Shown here: one piece after another, positions 17,454 through 25,562 of the stretch | Position numbering within the stretch: position 1 is the first letter of the stretch | Layout of the letters: each line of letters begins with the position of its first letter | Source: Stieleria magnilauensis | GTDB lineage: Bacteria > Planctomycetota > Planctomycetia > Pirellulales > Pirellulaceae | Direction of reading: 5' to 3' | DNA: 64,000 nucleotides | NCBI GenBank assembly: GCA_007753675.1 | Contig: CP036432.1 | Span: forward strand, 3,384,394 to 3,448,393 | Position numbers and translations under genes: made by a program | The notes under the pieces: model-generated | Seen by the model: only the letters and a program-made list of their open reading frames with translations | Databases searched by the model: none | Told to the model about the DNA's origin: nothing

Positions 17454-18416
17454 ATGACGACAGTTTACAAAAGATTCATTGGGGTTGACGTCGCAAGCCG
17501 CAAACTTGATCTCTTCGATTCGGTGGCAAAAGTACATCAAACGATCGATAACACACCGGAAGCAATCAACGCATGGATCAAACTTCTCCGCCGCAAGCGT
17601 GCCAAGACAATCGTGGTGATGGAAGCCACCGGAGGCTACGAAAGCAATCTGGTGGACGCTTTGCACGAAGCCGATACGGATTGTTGCGTGTGCAACCCCG
17701 CGCAGGTGCGATCGTTCGCCAAAGGGATCGGACTGATCGAAAAGAACGATCCGATCGACGCCAGAATGATCGCCCGGTTTGGTGAGGTCGTCACGCCAAA
17801 GTTGCGTGAGAAACCTTCTCCCGAAGAACGCAAGCTCAAGGCGCTGGTGCATCGACGTGATCAAATTCTCTCGCAACAGTCGGCCGAACGGAACCGCCTT
17901 GCCCAAGCCCGCGACGAGGAAGTGCGTGAAGTCATCCAGGAAGCGTTGGACTTCTATAAACGGCAAATCGTGGGGATTGAGAAGAAAATTGCCGCGCTGA
18001 TCGATGCCAGCCAACCCCTGTCAGAGCGAGCAGCGCTACTCGCTTCGTGCCCCGGTGTCGGCACCGCAACGGTCGCGATGTTTCTGGCCGAGCTCCCCGA
18101 ACTAGGCTCGCTCAACCGCGGCCAAATTGCCAAGCTCGTTGGCGTCGCGCCGATCGTCCGTGATAGCGGCCAAAAGGAAGGCAAACGCAGCACGTTTGCC
18201 GGTCGCTCCCTGGTCCGCAAAGTGCTTTACATGGCCGCTTTGGTTGCCACGCGACACAATTCGATCATGAAAGCGTTCTACCAACGCCTGCTGGCCAAAG
18301 GCAAGCCGCCGAAGGTGGCGATCGTGGCGGTGATGCGAAAGCTCTTGGTAACGCTGAATGTCATGGTGCGCGAAGGAACGCCTTGGCGTGAATCCACTCT
18401 CGCGCCTGCGGGGTAG
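17454..18416 (+). CDS. IS110-family transposase (DEDD recombinase), left copy
   Basis: 320 residues. The N-terminal RuvC-like domain shows the DEDD set: Asp12 (GVDVASRKLDL), Glu57 (MEATGGYE) and Asp99/Asp102 (KNDPIDARM). The C-terminal Tnp20 domain carries the helix-hairpin segment CPGVGTATVA and the nucleophile-bearing motif GVAPIVRDSGQKEGKR, with Ser238 as the likely catalytic serine. The ATG at 17454 is right before the conserved start; the frame is open about 100 bases further upstream without support. It differs from the right copy by at least one residue (Val173 here, Ala173 there). Confidence 0.93.
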   Translation: MTTVYKRFIGVDVASRKLDLFDSVAKVHQTIDNTPEAINAWIKLLRRKRAKTIVVMEATGGYESNLVDALHEADTDCCVCNPAQVRSFAKGIGLIEKNDPIDARMIARFGEVVTPKLREKPSPEERKLKALVHRRDQILSQQSAERNRLAQARDEEVREVIQEALDFYKRQIVGIEKKIAALIDASQPLSERAALLASCPGVGTATVAMFLAELPELGSLNRGQIAKLVGVAPIVRDSGQKEGKRSTFAGRSLVRKVLYMAALVATRHNSIMKAFYQRLLAKGKPPKVAIVAVMRKLLVTLNVMVREGTPWRESTLAPAG

Positions 18417-18534
18417 GCCTCTGGGGCAACACTGGCATCGGTCCGACATGGCAAAGTCCCACATGCATACGTGTCGCATCGGAAGTCACTCACCCCCTTC
18501 ATACAACAAGACGTTTGGTGAGCCCCTTTCGCGT

Positions 18535-18581
18535 CGCCGTCACATTGGCCTGCGCAAGCAGATGAGGCCGATGTGACGGCG
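18535..18581. repeat. large hairpin in the 3' non-coding end of IS110
   Basis: CGCCGTCACATTGGCCT pairs with AGGCCGATGTGACGGCG (16 of 17) around a 13-base loop. The same hairpin is in the right copy at about 19795-19841. It may be part of a bridge RNA or mark the element's right end. Confidence 0.7.
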
Positions 18582-18762
18582 ATGCGGAATGGGGCGGCCC
18601 ATTTCGTTGAGTCCCGAACGAGCGTCAGCCCCCCTCAGTACCACCCTGAGCTGAATCTCACCAACCAGAGCCAAAGATGCAAAACCAAGAAAACTTCCGG
18701 GCGAGCCATCACTCGCCATTGACAGAAACTAAGACAGCCGATGGCACTAAATCACGCTCTAA

Positions 18763-18790
18763 GAGTCGGTGGGTGGCACTAATTCACGCT
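18763..18790. repeat. intact REP-like unit next to the left IS110
   Basis: It contains GTCGGTGGGTGGCACTAATT and continues CACGC. It is nearly the same as the unit split by the left IS110 (GTCGGTGGGT ... TGGCACTAAATCACGC), so it shows what the target looked like before insertion. Confidence 0.6.
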
Positions 18791-18954
18791 AGATCACGCC
18801 TCAGGACCGAAGCCATTGTGCGGCTGAAAGAACGGAGCACCTCAGAATCGTTATCATCATTCGGTATTGGACGCACAGCCGATGCTGTCGTCACCGACCC
18901 ACAAACAGTGCGTCTGTCCACAAAGGCCGTCGAATCTGGTCAGGAGGCAATCCT

Positions 18955-19602
18955 TTGCGATATAAAATCCGAACCCTCCTCGTCATCACCGCCTGCTTCG
19001 CGGTGCTTGCGTTGTGGGCCAGGAATCACTTCACCAGTCCCTACGGGGACAAGGCTCCGGCGTCATTGCTTTCGCCGATTCGAACAAAAATCACGGTTCA
19101 TCCAAACGGAATCGTTCAAACGAGACGAATCACCTATTCGCTATTTGATTACGGCATTTCTGAATTTGGCAACATTCGCCTAGCCGTTGCGAACAAGCCA
19201 TTTTCCGGTAAGTCATCAGGCACGTTGTTGCTTTCATCAAACCCGGCGCTCGCAAATTCGATCACCAGTGATTCCTACAGCGCAACCGGCGTGGGCAACC
19301 GCCGATTCGAGCACGAAATCACCGCCGATGGTTCTTCGTGTCGATTTGGCGGCCTATCGTTCGAGATCGTGGATTGTGAATTGCGTTTGCTAAATGACAC
19401 CTTTCCTGTCGATGAATCGCCCACACTGATCGTTGTCAACGCGAAGGGCGAGATCGAAGCTGTAGTTGAGATCCCAGTGCAAGCCGCCACAGGCGTTGGA
19501 TCTGAAATGGTCGGTTCTGAGCCGTTCGCGGACCCATCGAGCAATAGAAAAGAAAAATCCAGTGACGCCGACGATCCATTTGCCGCCAGCCCGTTTGACT
19601 AG
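18955..19602 (+). CDS. membrane-anchored hypothetical protein between the two IS110 copies
   Basis: 215 residues starting at TTG; AGGAGG lies seven bases upstream, which decides the start. One N-terminal hydrophobic segment (about residues 6-22) after RYKIRTLL anchors or exports it; this N-terminal style is frequent in small planctomycete proteins of unknown function. The rest is probably beta-rich with no cysteine pairs or catalytic motif I recognise, and ends in a polar tail (SDADDPFAASPFD). It is the only gene in the 883-base segment enclosed by the two IS110 elements. No function can be given. Confidence 0.6.
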   Translation: MRYKIRTLLVITACFAVLALWARNHFTSPYGDKAPASLLSPIRTKITVHPNGIVQTRRITYSLFDYGISEFGNIRLAVANKPFSGKSSGTLLLSSNPALANSITSDSYSATGVGNRRFEHEITADGSSCRFGGLSFEIVDCELRLLNDTFPVDESPTLIVVNAKGEIEAVVEIPVQAATGVGSEMVGSEPFADPSSNRKEKSSDADDPFAASPFD

Positions 19603-19634
19603 CCGCAAACCAACTCGGGCGATGGATGGTGCCA

Positions 19635-21177
19635 TCGGCTGTCTTAGTTTCTGTCAATGGCGAGTGATGGCTCGCCCGGAAGTTTTCTTGGTTTTGCATC
19701 TTTGGCTCTGGTTGGTGAGATTCAGCTCAGGGTGGTACTGAGGGGGGCTGACGCTCGTTCGGGACTCAACGAAATGGGCCGCCCCATTCCGCATCGCCGT
19801 CACATCGGCCTCATCTGCTTGCGCAGGCCAATGTGACGGCGACGCGAAAGGGGCTTACCAAACGTCTTGTTGTATGAAGGGGGGGGGTGACTTCCGATGC
19901 GACACGTATGCATGTGGGACTTTGCCATGTCGGACCGATGCCAGTGTTGCCCCAGAGGCCTACCCCGCAGGCGCGAGAGTGGATTCACGCCAAGGCGTTC
20001 CTTCGCGCACCATGACATTCAGCGTTACCAAGAGCTTTCGCATCACCGCCACGATCGCCACCTTCGGCGGCTTGCCTTTGGCCAGCAGGCGTTGGTAGAA
20101 CGCTTTCATGATCGAATTGTGTCGCGTGGCAACCAAAGCGGCCATGTAAAGCACTTTGCGGACCAGGGAGCGACCGGCAAACGTGCTGCGTTTGCCTTCC
20201 TTTTGGCCGCTATCACGGACGATCGGCGCGACGCCAACGAGCTTGGCAATTTGGCCGCGGTTGAGCGAGCCTAGTTCGGGGAGCTCGGCCAGAAACATCG
20301 CGACCGTTGCGGTGCCGACACCGGGGCACGAAGCGAGTAGCGCTGCTCGCTCTGACAGGGGTTGGCTGGCATCGATCAACGCGGCAATTTTCTTCTCAAT
20401 CCCCGCGATTTGCCGTTTATAGAAGTCCAACGCTTCCTGGATGACTTCACGCACTTCCTCGTCGCGGGCTTGGGCAAGGCGGTTCCGTTCGGCCGACTGT
20501 TGCGAGAGAATTTGATCACGTCGATGCACCAGCGCCTTGAGCTTGCGTTCTTCGGGAGAAGGTTTCTCACGCAACTTTGGCGTGACGACCTCACCAAACC
20601 GGGCGATCATTCTGGCGTCGATCGGATCGTTCTTTTCGATCAGTCCGATCCCTTTGGCGAACGATCGCACCTGCGCGGGGTTGCACACGCAACAATCCGT
20701 ATCGGCTTCGTGCAAAGCGTCCACCAGATTGCTTTCGTAGCCTCCGGTGGCTTCCATCACCACGATTGTCTTGGCACGCTTGCGGCGGAGAAGTTTGATC
20801 CATGCGTTGATTGCTTCCGGTGTGTTATCGATCGTTTGATGTACTTTTGCAACCGAATCGAAGAGATCAAGTTTGCGGCTTGCGACGTCAACCCCAATGA
20901 ATCTTTTGTAAACTGTCGTCATCGTTTGGTCCCTGGATAGTAGTGCGAGCTCACACTTGTCGGTGGCTCCCTCGGCTGTTCGGGCTGAGAACGAAACGGA
21001 CCGGCGATCTAGATGGCACACGACATCGGGTGTCTACCCACAACGATCTACCGAGTCCGCGTGCCTGCCGGCAGCTAACCGGCAGGCACTTTTCGAATCA
21101 TGGCTCACGCGTAAGCCCAGCTTGAAAACGAATTCAATCGTGGACAGCGAAGTCGAGCCGCCGTTTCCAAGACACTA
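19635..21177 (-). mobile_element. IS110-family element, right copy (inverted)
   Basis: Mirror copy of the left element, with only a handful of differences noticed (for example one GTG/GTT change, one Val/Ala codon and changes around a C-run in the 3' end). Read on the minus strand its junctions are GTGATTGGGT then element, and element then TGGCACCATCC. Joined without the element this gives TGGGTGGCACC, the same target word as the left copy. It lies two bases beyond the ccoS stop codon and leaves that gene intact. Confidence 0.88.
19960..20922 (-). CDS. IS110-family transposase (DEDD recombinase), right copy
   Basis: 320 residues, same domains and catalytic residues as the left copy (Asp12, Glu57, Asp99/Asp102, Ser238), with Ala173 instead of Val173. 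Intact and presumably functional. It is transcribed toward the left copy, so the two transposase genes converge on the enclosed hypothetical gene. Confidence 0.93.
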   Translation of the reverse strand: MTTVYKRFIGVDVASRKLDLFDSVAKVHQTIDNTPEAINAWIKLLRRKRAKTIVVMEATGGYESNLVDALHEADTDCCVCNPAQVRSFAKGIGLIEKNDPIDARMIARFGEVVTPKLREKPSPEERKLKALVHRRDQILSQQSAERNRLAQARDEEVREVIQEALDFYKRQIAGIEKKIAALIDASQPLSERAALLASCPGVGTATVAMFLAELPELGSLNRGQIAKLVGVAPIVRDSGQKEGKRSTFAGRSLVRKVLYMAALVATRHNSIMKAFYQRLLAKGKPPKVAIVAVMRKLLVTLNVMVREGTPWRESTLAPAG

Positions 21178-21182
21178 CCCAA

Positions 21183-21410
21183 TCACGAATTCTCGGTCTT
21201 TGGCATTGTCCCTGCGCTGGCTTCGCCGAGCGTTCTTGGCGGATTCGGCTCTTGGACGTCTTCATCCACCCGATGCTCATCCACCAGGATTCGCACCGAC
21301 GGCGAATCTAAATCGTCGTACTGACCGTCCCGGATGCAATACAGGCACGCGAGCAGTCCGCCGCCACCTAGCAGTAGCGCGATCGGCAAAGCGATGTACA
21401 ACACACTCAT
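21183..21410 (-). CDS. ccoS: cbb3 oxidase maturation protein CcoS
   Basis: 75 residues. The N-terminus MSVLYIALPIALLLGGGGLL is the typical CcoS single membrane helix, followed by the conserved short segment CLYCIRDGQYDDLDSPSVRIL with its GQYDD(L/M) core. CcoS is needed to insert cofactors into the cbb3 oxidase at the membrane. It is the last gene of the minus-strand cco operon. The end of the reading frame abuts the REP-like site occupied by the right IS110 element; the stop at 21183 is outside the element. Confidence 0.9.
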   Translation of the reverse strand: MSVLYIALPIALLLGGGGLLACLYCIRDGQYDDLDSPSVRILVDEHRVDEDVQEPNPPRTLGEASAGTMPKTENS

Positions 21411-21451
21411 CTAGCGAAACACCCGAATAGCAGGGACAGAAGCAGCAAGGA

Positions 21452-21538
21452 ATTCAGCAACCATTGGTGTTTAGCCTTTAGGCGATTCCCGGTCGCTGCT
21501 ACGCAGCGACAGTGGGCGGCTAAAGCCTGCACACCAAC
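21452..21538. repeat. dispersed palindromic repeat, copy 1 (ccoI-ccoS gap)
   Basis: Ends TTGGTGTTTAGCCTTTAGGC and GCGGCTAAAGCCTGCACACC are near inverted, with a central CGGTCGCTG/CAGCGAC hairpin. An 87-base close relative lies at 24134-24220 in the same orientation. It is followed by two short direct copies of ACACCAACACGTCTGC. Confidence 0.8.
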
Positions 21539-21597
21539 ACGTCTGCACACCAACACGTCTGCACGCGCCACGCCGACACACCGCTCTTACCACACAC

Positions 21598-24102
21598 TCA
21601 CGATGCATCGTCAGCAAACGTCGGCCAGGCGAGCGTCAGTGACAACACGGATACCGAACTGATCGGCATCAACACCGCCGCGACCAGCGGACTGATGAAT
21701 CCGAAAATGGCCAACACGACGGCGATCACATTGTAGGCCAATGAAACCGCGAACGTCGTCCGAATCAAATGGTTGGTGCGACGGGACGCATCGATCAAGT
21801 CCGCCACACTTTCCAGCGTGCCCGACGCGACGAACACCGGTGCGGCCTGCAGACTCACTTCGGCCCCGCCGCGGACCGCGATTCCGACGTCCGCCGCCGC
21901 CAACGCCGCCGCGTCGTTGGCGCCATCACCGATCATCACCACCGGGCCCGCGCCCGCCTCCGTCACGCGTTTCAATTTGTCTTCGGGCGATAGTCCCCCA
22001 AACGCGTTCTGCGGATCGATCCCGACTCGGCGCGACACTTTGTCGACCAGCTCACAATGGTCACCCGACAGAATCCCGACGTCCCAGCCGGCCCGCCGAA
22101 TTCGGTCGATCGTGGACTTGGCGTCTTGCTTGACCGGATCGGCAATCGCCAGCACCGCAACCGCACAGCCATCGACCGCGACGATCACCGGCGTGGTCTG
22201 GTTCTGCAAACAGCGCTCGATGTGCTCGGTGACTTCGCTCGAAAGCAGCACGCCCTGCCGGCGCAAAAACGACTCATTGCCGACAGCGACCCGTTGTCCC
22301 TGACAGCAGCCTGATAAACCGCCGGCGCCCAACTGAACCTCCTCCACGCCAGTCGCCGGAATCAGATCCAGCCGATCCGACTCGCGCAAGATCGCATCGG
22401 CAATCGGGTGACAGCACTCGCGTTCGATCGCCGCAGCCATCCGCAAACCGTCGGTCGCCCCATAAACCAGTTCCGCGCGGGGACGTCCTTCGGTCAAGGT
22501 CCCCGTTTTGTCGAACCAGACCCTCCCGCGACTGCTGAGCTGTTGCAACACATCGCCGTCGCGAATCAGGATCTTTCGTTTTGCCGCCCGACCAAGGGAC
22601 ACCGCGATCGCCAGCGGTGTCGCTAGCGCCAGCGCACACGGGCAGGCCACAATCAACAACGACGTCGCGTTGGCCGTCGCGACATCGATCCCGTGAGAAA
22701 TCCAAGCAACAAAAGCAACCGCCGCCAGTAGCGTCACGACGACCACAAACACGCCGCCGATTCGATCGGCCAATTGAACGATCGGCGTCCGCTGGGCCAT
22801 CGCCGCTTCCACCGACTCCATCACCCGCCCGATGCGACTGTCCGCCCCGATGGCTTCGACGCGAACGGTGATCGGTCGCGAAAGATTGACGGTGCCCGCG
22901 GTCACACCGTCACCATTCTTGGCTTCGACCGGAACACTTTCGCCGGTCAACAACGATCGGTCCAGCATCGATTCGCCGGCGATGATGCGACCATCCACCG
23001 GAAGACTTTCCGAAACGTTGACCCGGATCACCTGCCCCGCCTTGAGCGAATTGACCATCACCCACCGGTCCGGACCGTCGGACGAATCTTCATCGACCAG
23101 GCGGGCATGTTGCGGCGTGATGCGAAGCAACAGATCGACGGCGCTGGCCGCACGATGCTGCTGCCGAAACTGAATCCAGCGGCCGATCAACAACAAGAAC
23201 ACCAGCATCGCCAGCGAATCAAAATACACATGACCGCTGCCGCTGACCGCGTTGACCAGCCCGACGATCGTGCCGACGGCCAGCCCGAGCGCGACGGGAA
23301 GATCCATGTGCGGCGTCCAATTCCGCAGCGCCGCCAACGCGCTGACGAAAAACGTTCGCCCGGGAAACGCCACCGTGGCGATCCCCAGCGCCGCCGCCGC
23401 CAACCGCAAAAACAAACGGTGCTCGCCGGCCACGCCCGATGCGTCTCCGGCATACAACGCGATCGCGATCCACATCGCGTTGGCCGCACAGAATCCGGCC
23501 ACGGCGATCTGCATCAACAGCCGACGGTTCTCCTGACGAAATCGGTCCACCGGCTCGGTCGTCAGCGGCGACAGGGTGTACCCCAACTTGCCGATCAGGT
23601 GTGCGATCTCGCTGAGCTTGATTTGTTGCGGCTCAAACATAATTTGAACCGTATGCCGATTCAGCCTGACCCGCGCCAATGTCCAGCCACGCGTCCGCCC
23701 GGCCACGTTCTCTATCAGCCACGCGCACGCCGCACAGTGCAACCCGCTGACCGACAACTCAGTCGACATGCTGCCATCGGCCGCTCGACGTGGAGCCGAC
23801 GCGCCCAGATACTGGTCGTCGTCAAATGCATCATAGCGCGACGCGTCAGCCTTGGAAAACACGCCGGTCGATCCGCCCGTTCGATCCCGAATCGCGTAGT
23901 AGTCATCCAATCCCCAGCCATGGATCAGCTCGTATGCCTGTCGACAACCGCCGCAACAGAACACCCGAGTCGGATCGTCGACGGTGCTGCAAACAGTCGG
24001 CAACCCACAATGCACACAGGGAATCTCACAGCGCTGTGGCTGGGAATCGGATGCGGGCTGCGGTGTTGCTGCAGTCGATGACATGGCTAGTGCTTCGTCC
24101 AA
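21598..24102 (-). CDS. ccoI: cbb3-type oxidase copper-loading P-type ATPase CcoI/FixI
   Basis: 834 residues. It begins with a cysteine-rich metal-binding region (CVHCGLPTVC ... VFCCGGCRQAYELI), the ATPase-associated domain typical of CcoI, then a heavy-metal domain with GLHCAACAWLIENVAGRT. The ATPase core has CPCALALATPLAIAV in the membrane, DKTGTLTEGRP for phosphorylation, CCHPIADAILRE as the HP motif and MIGDGANDAAALAAADVGIAV. It moves Cu(I) across the membrane to supply the CuB centre of the cbb3 oxidase, unlike CopA which detoxifies. It follows the SafE-like gene after a 135-base gap that holds a palindromic repeat. Confidence 0.93.
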   Translation of the reverse strand: MDEALAMSSTAATPQPASDSQPQRCEIPCVHCGLPTVCSTVDDPTRVFCCGGCRQAYELIHGWGLDDYYAIRDRTGGSTGVFSKADASRYDAFDDDQYLGASAPRRAADGSMSTELSVSGLHCAACAWLIENVAGRTRGWTLARVRLNRHTVQIMFEPQQIKLSEIAHLIGKLGYTLSPLTTEPVDRFRQENRRLLMQIAVAGFCAANAMWIAIALYAGDASGVAGEHRLFLRLAAAALGIATVAFPGRTFFVSALAALRNWTPHMDLPVALGLAVGTIVGLVNAVSGSGHVYFDSLAMLVFLLLIGRWIQFRQQHRAASAVDLLLRITPQHARLVDEDSSDGPDRWVMVNSLKAGQVIRVNVSESLPVDGRIIAGESMLDRSLLTGESVPVEAKNGDGVTAGTVNLSRPITVRVEAIGADSRIGRVMESVEAAMAQRTPIVQLADRIGGVFVVVVTLLAAVAFVAWISHGIDVATANATSLLIVACPCALALATPLAIAVSLGRAAKRKILIRDGDVLQQLSSRGRVWFDKTGTLTEGRPRAELVYGATDGLRMAAAIERECCHPIADAILRESDRLDLIPATGVEEVQLGAGGLSGCCQGQRVAVGNESFLRRQGVLLSSEVTEHIERCLQNQTTPVIVAVDGCAVAVLAIADPVKQDAKSTIDRIRRAGWDVGILSGDHCELVDKVSRRVGIDPQNAFGGLSPEDKLKRVTEAGAGPVVMIGDGANDAAALAAADVGIAVRGGAEVSLQAAPVFVASGTLESVADLIDASRRTNHLIRTTFAVSLAYNVIAVVLAIFGFISPLVAAVLMPISSVSVLSLTLAWPTFADDAS

Positions 24103-24133
24103 ACTCGGTATTGGGGTAGGACTGCGAAAGGGG

Positions 24134-24220
24134 ATTCAGCAATCGTTGGTGCCTAGCCTTTAGGCGATTCCCGGTCGCTGCGTCGCAGCGACCGGACGCG
24201 GCTAAAGCCTATACACCAAC
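24134..24220. repeat. dispersed palindromic repeat, copy 2 (SafE-ccoI gap)
   Basis: Near copy of 21452-21538 in the same orientation, with the same ends (TTGGTGCCTAGCCTTTAGGC and GCGGCTAAAGCCTATACACC) and central hairpin. The two copies flank ccoI. Confidence 0.8.
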
Positions 24221-24237
24221 GCTAATGCTCGTGCCAT

Positions 24238-25041
24238 TCAATCCTGCCCAGGCTGTGAGTCCTTCACCTGGCAGCACGGCAGCACTTTCTCGCCCGCTTG
24301 ATCGACCTGATCAATCGTCGTCCCGGACGATTTGAGTTCCTGCAACGATTCCAACCCGCTGAATCCGCGTCCCGATGCCGTGAAGCAACCCGCAAAGATC
24401 AGCATCAGCGCGGCCAATGCGGGGATCAGGCGGGCAAAGCGAAGCGACAACACCCGCAACCCGGCGACCAACGCGACCAGCGCCGGGACACTGCCGAGCC
24501 AAAAGGCGGCCATCACGATCGCGCCACGCACCGGGCTGCCCGTCCCCGCCGCGATCAACGCAAACAGATACAACCAGCCGCACGGCAGCAACGTCGTTAA
24601 CAACCCCGTCGCAAATCCCCGCCCGGCAACCGGCAAGCGAAAAATGTACGGGCGCAGCTTGACGAGCACCTTGCCCACCGCCGACGGAGCCACCGCAGTG
24701 TTCTTGGATCGGCCCGCCCACAGACTCCACAGCTTCCACAGCCCCATCGAAATCATTATCGCGCCGACCACCCTGGCCGCCGCGACTTGAATGCCCAACG
24801 TGGCACCGCCAATGTCGATCACACTGCCGATCAATCCGGCAACGCATCCGGCCAACGTGTACGTCGCCAAACGTCCCAGATGGTACAGCGTCGTCGATGC
24901 CACCAATGTGCCGCGACTGACCTGGTCACCGCCACCGCTGGCCCAGATCGCCAGCGGGCCGCACATGCCGACGCAGTGCATGCTGCCCAACACACTGGCG
25001 GTCACCACCGCCGTCACAAGAACGAAAATCGTGTCCATCAC
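24238..25041 (-). CDS. SafE/TauE-like (DsbD-type) membrane protein of the cco operon
   Basis: 267 residues with six or seven predicted membrane helices. The first helix carries SMHCVGMCGPLAIWASGG, the signature of the urease-accessory/DsbD-like transmembrane family often found next to cbb3 genes. A second conserved patch is LLPCGWLYLFALIAAGTGS. The cysteines suggest thiol or copper handling during oxidase assembly, but that is inference. The C-terminus ends in a short soluble tail with CCQVK. It overlaps fixH by four bases, so it is translated in the same operon. Confidence 0.82.
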   Translation of the reverse strand: MMDTIFVLVTAVVTASVLGSMHCVGMCGPLAIWASGGGDQVSRGTLVASTTLYHLGRLATYTLAGCVAGLIGSVIDIGGATLGIQVAAARVVGAIMISMGLWKLWSLWAGRSKNTAVAPSAVGKVLVKLRPYIFRLPVAGRGFATGLLTTLLPCGWLYLFALIAAGTGSPVRGAIVMAAFWLGSVPALVALVAGLRVLSLRFARLIPALAALMLIFAGCFTASGRGFSGLESLQELKSSGTTIDQVDQAGEKVLPCCQVKDSQPGQD

Positions 25042-25562
25042 TCGCCTTTGATGTGGAACGTCAAGGATTGTGCAGCCGGTTCCGAACCGCCATCAATCTT
25101 GATTTCCAATTGCCAAATGCCGGCCTCCGCCGCCGGCGCTAACGCCAAGTACTTCCCCTCGCCGACGGACTGAAGCGAGATTGGGCGGACGTCGCCGGCT
25201 CTGGCATGGTGGTACAACTGGCCGCTGACCACCAAACCGTCCAGCGGCTGCCCGTCACGATCGACGAGCTTCAACTCCAGTGCCCGCATGCCGCGGCCGT
25301 CGGCCACATCGGAGGCTTCAAAGCTGACCTGCCAACCCAGTCGATCGGCGGCCTCTAACGTTCGCCGCGTCGCGTCCCAGTTCAACGCGCGGTTGTGGTA
25401 ATCGGGCACCACGGCAGCCGAAGGATCGCCGATGGCCAGATGCATCACCAACCCCATGATCGTGCTCTGGATGACAAACAGAAACACCACCAAGGCGATC
25501 CAAAACCGCTTGGCGCGGCGTTCCGCCGATTCGTTCGATTCGATTGCCGTCGCCGTTGCCAT
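25038..25562 (-). CDS. fixH: FixH/CcoH-family oxidase assembly protein
   Basis: 174 residues: a short cytosolic start, one membrane helix (about residues 20-42, FWIALVVFLFVIQSTIMG), then the conserved stretch PDYHNRALNWDATRR and a beta-rich periplasmic domain. FixH/CcoH acts in cbb3 assembly together with the CcoI copper pump. Its start overlaps the ccoG stop by one base (TAATG), and the SafE-like gene overlaps its end. Confidence 0.88.
   Translation of the reverse strand: MATATAIESNESAERRAKRFWIALVVFLFVIQSTIMGLVMHLAIGDPSAAVVPDYHNRALNWDATRRTLEAADRLGWQVSFEASDVADGRGMRALELKLVDRDGQPLDGLVVSGQLYHHARAGDVRPISLQSVGEGKYLALAPAAEAGIWQLEIKIDGGSEPAAQSLTFHIKGE

Larger units (their letters stand above)
17199..18741 (+). 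mobile_element. IS110-family element, left copy
   Basis: A roughly 1543-bp element. Identity with the inverted right copy runs over 1552 bases (17195-18746 against 19630-21181). The outermost bases of that match belong to the shared target word: the left junction reads TGGGT then element, the right junction reads element then TGGCAC, and an uninterrupted copy of the target (GGTGGGTGGCACT) lies just downstream at 18769-18781. There is no terminal inverted repeat, as usual for IS110. It carries one intact transposase and non-coding ends of about 254 and 325 bases. Confidence 0.88.

Noticed and set aside
17199-21177. Composite transposon carrying useful cargo
   Set aside because: Only one unknown gene is enclosed, and each IS110 has its own target junction, so independent insertions explain it better.
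22774-24081. A 435-codon open frame antisense to ccoI
   Set aside because: Shadow of a high-GC gene with no domain of its own.
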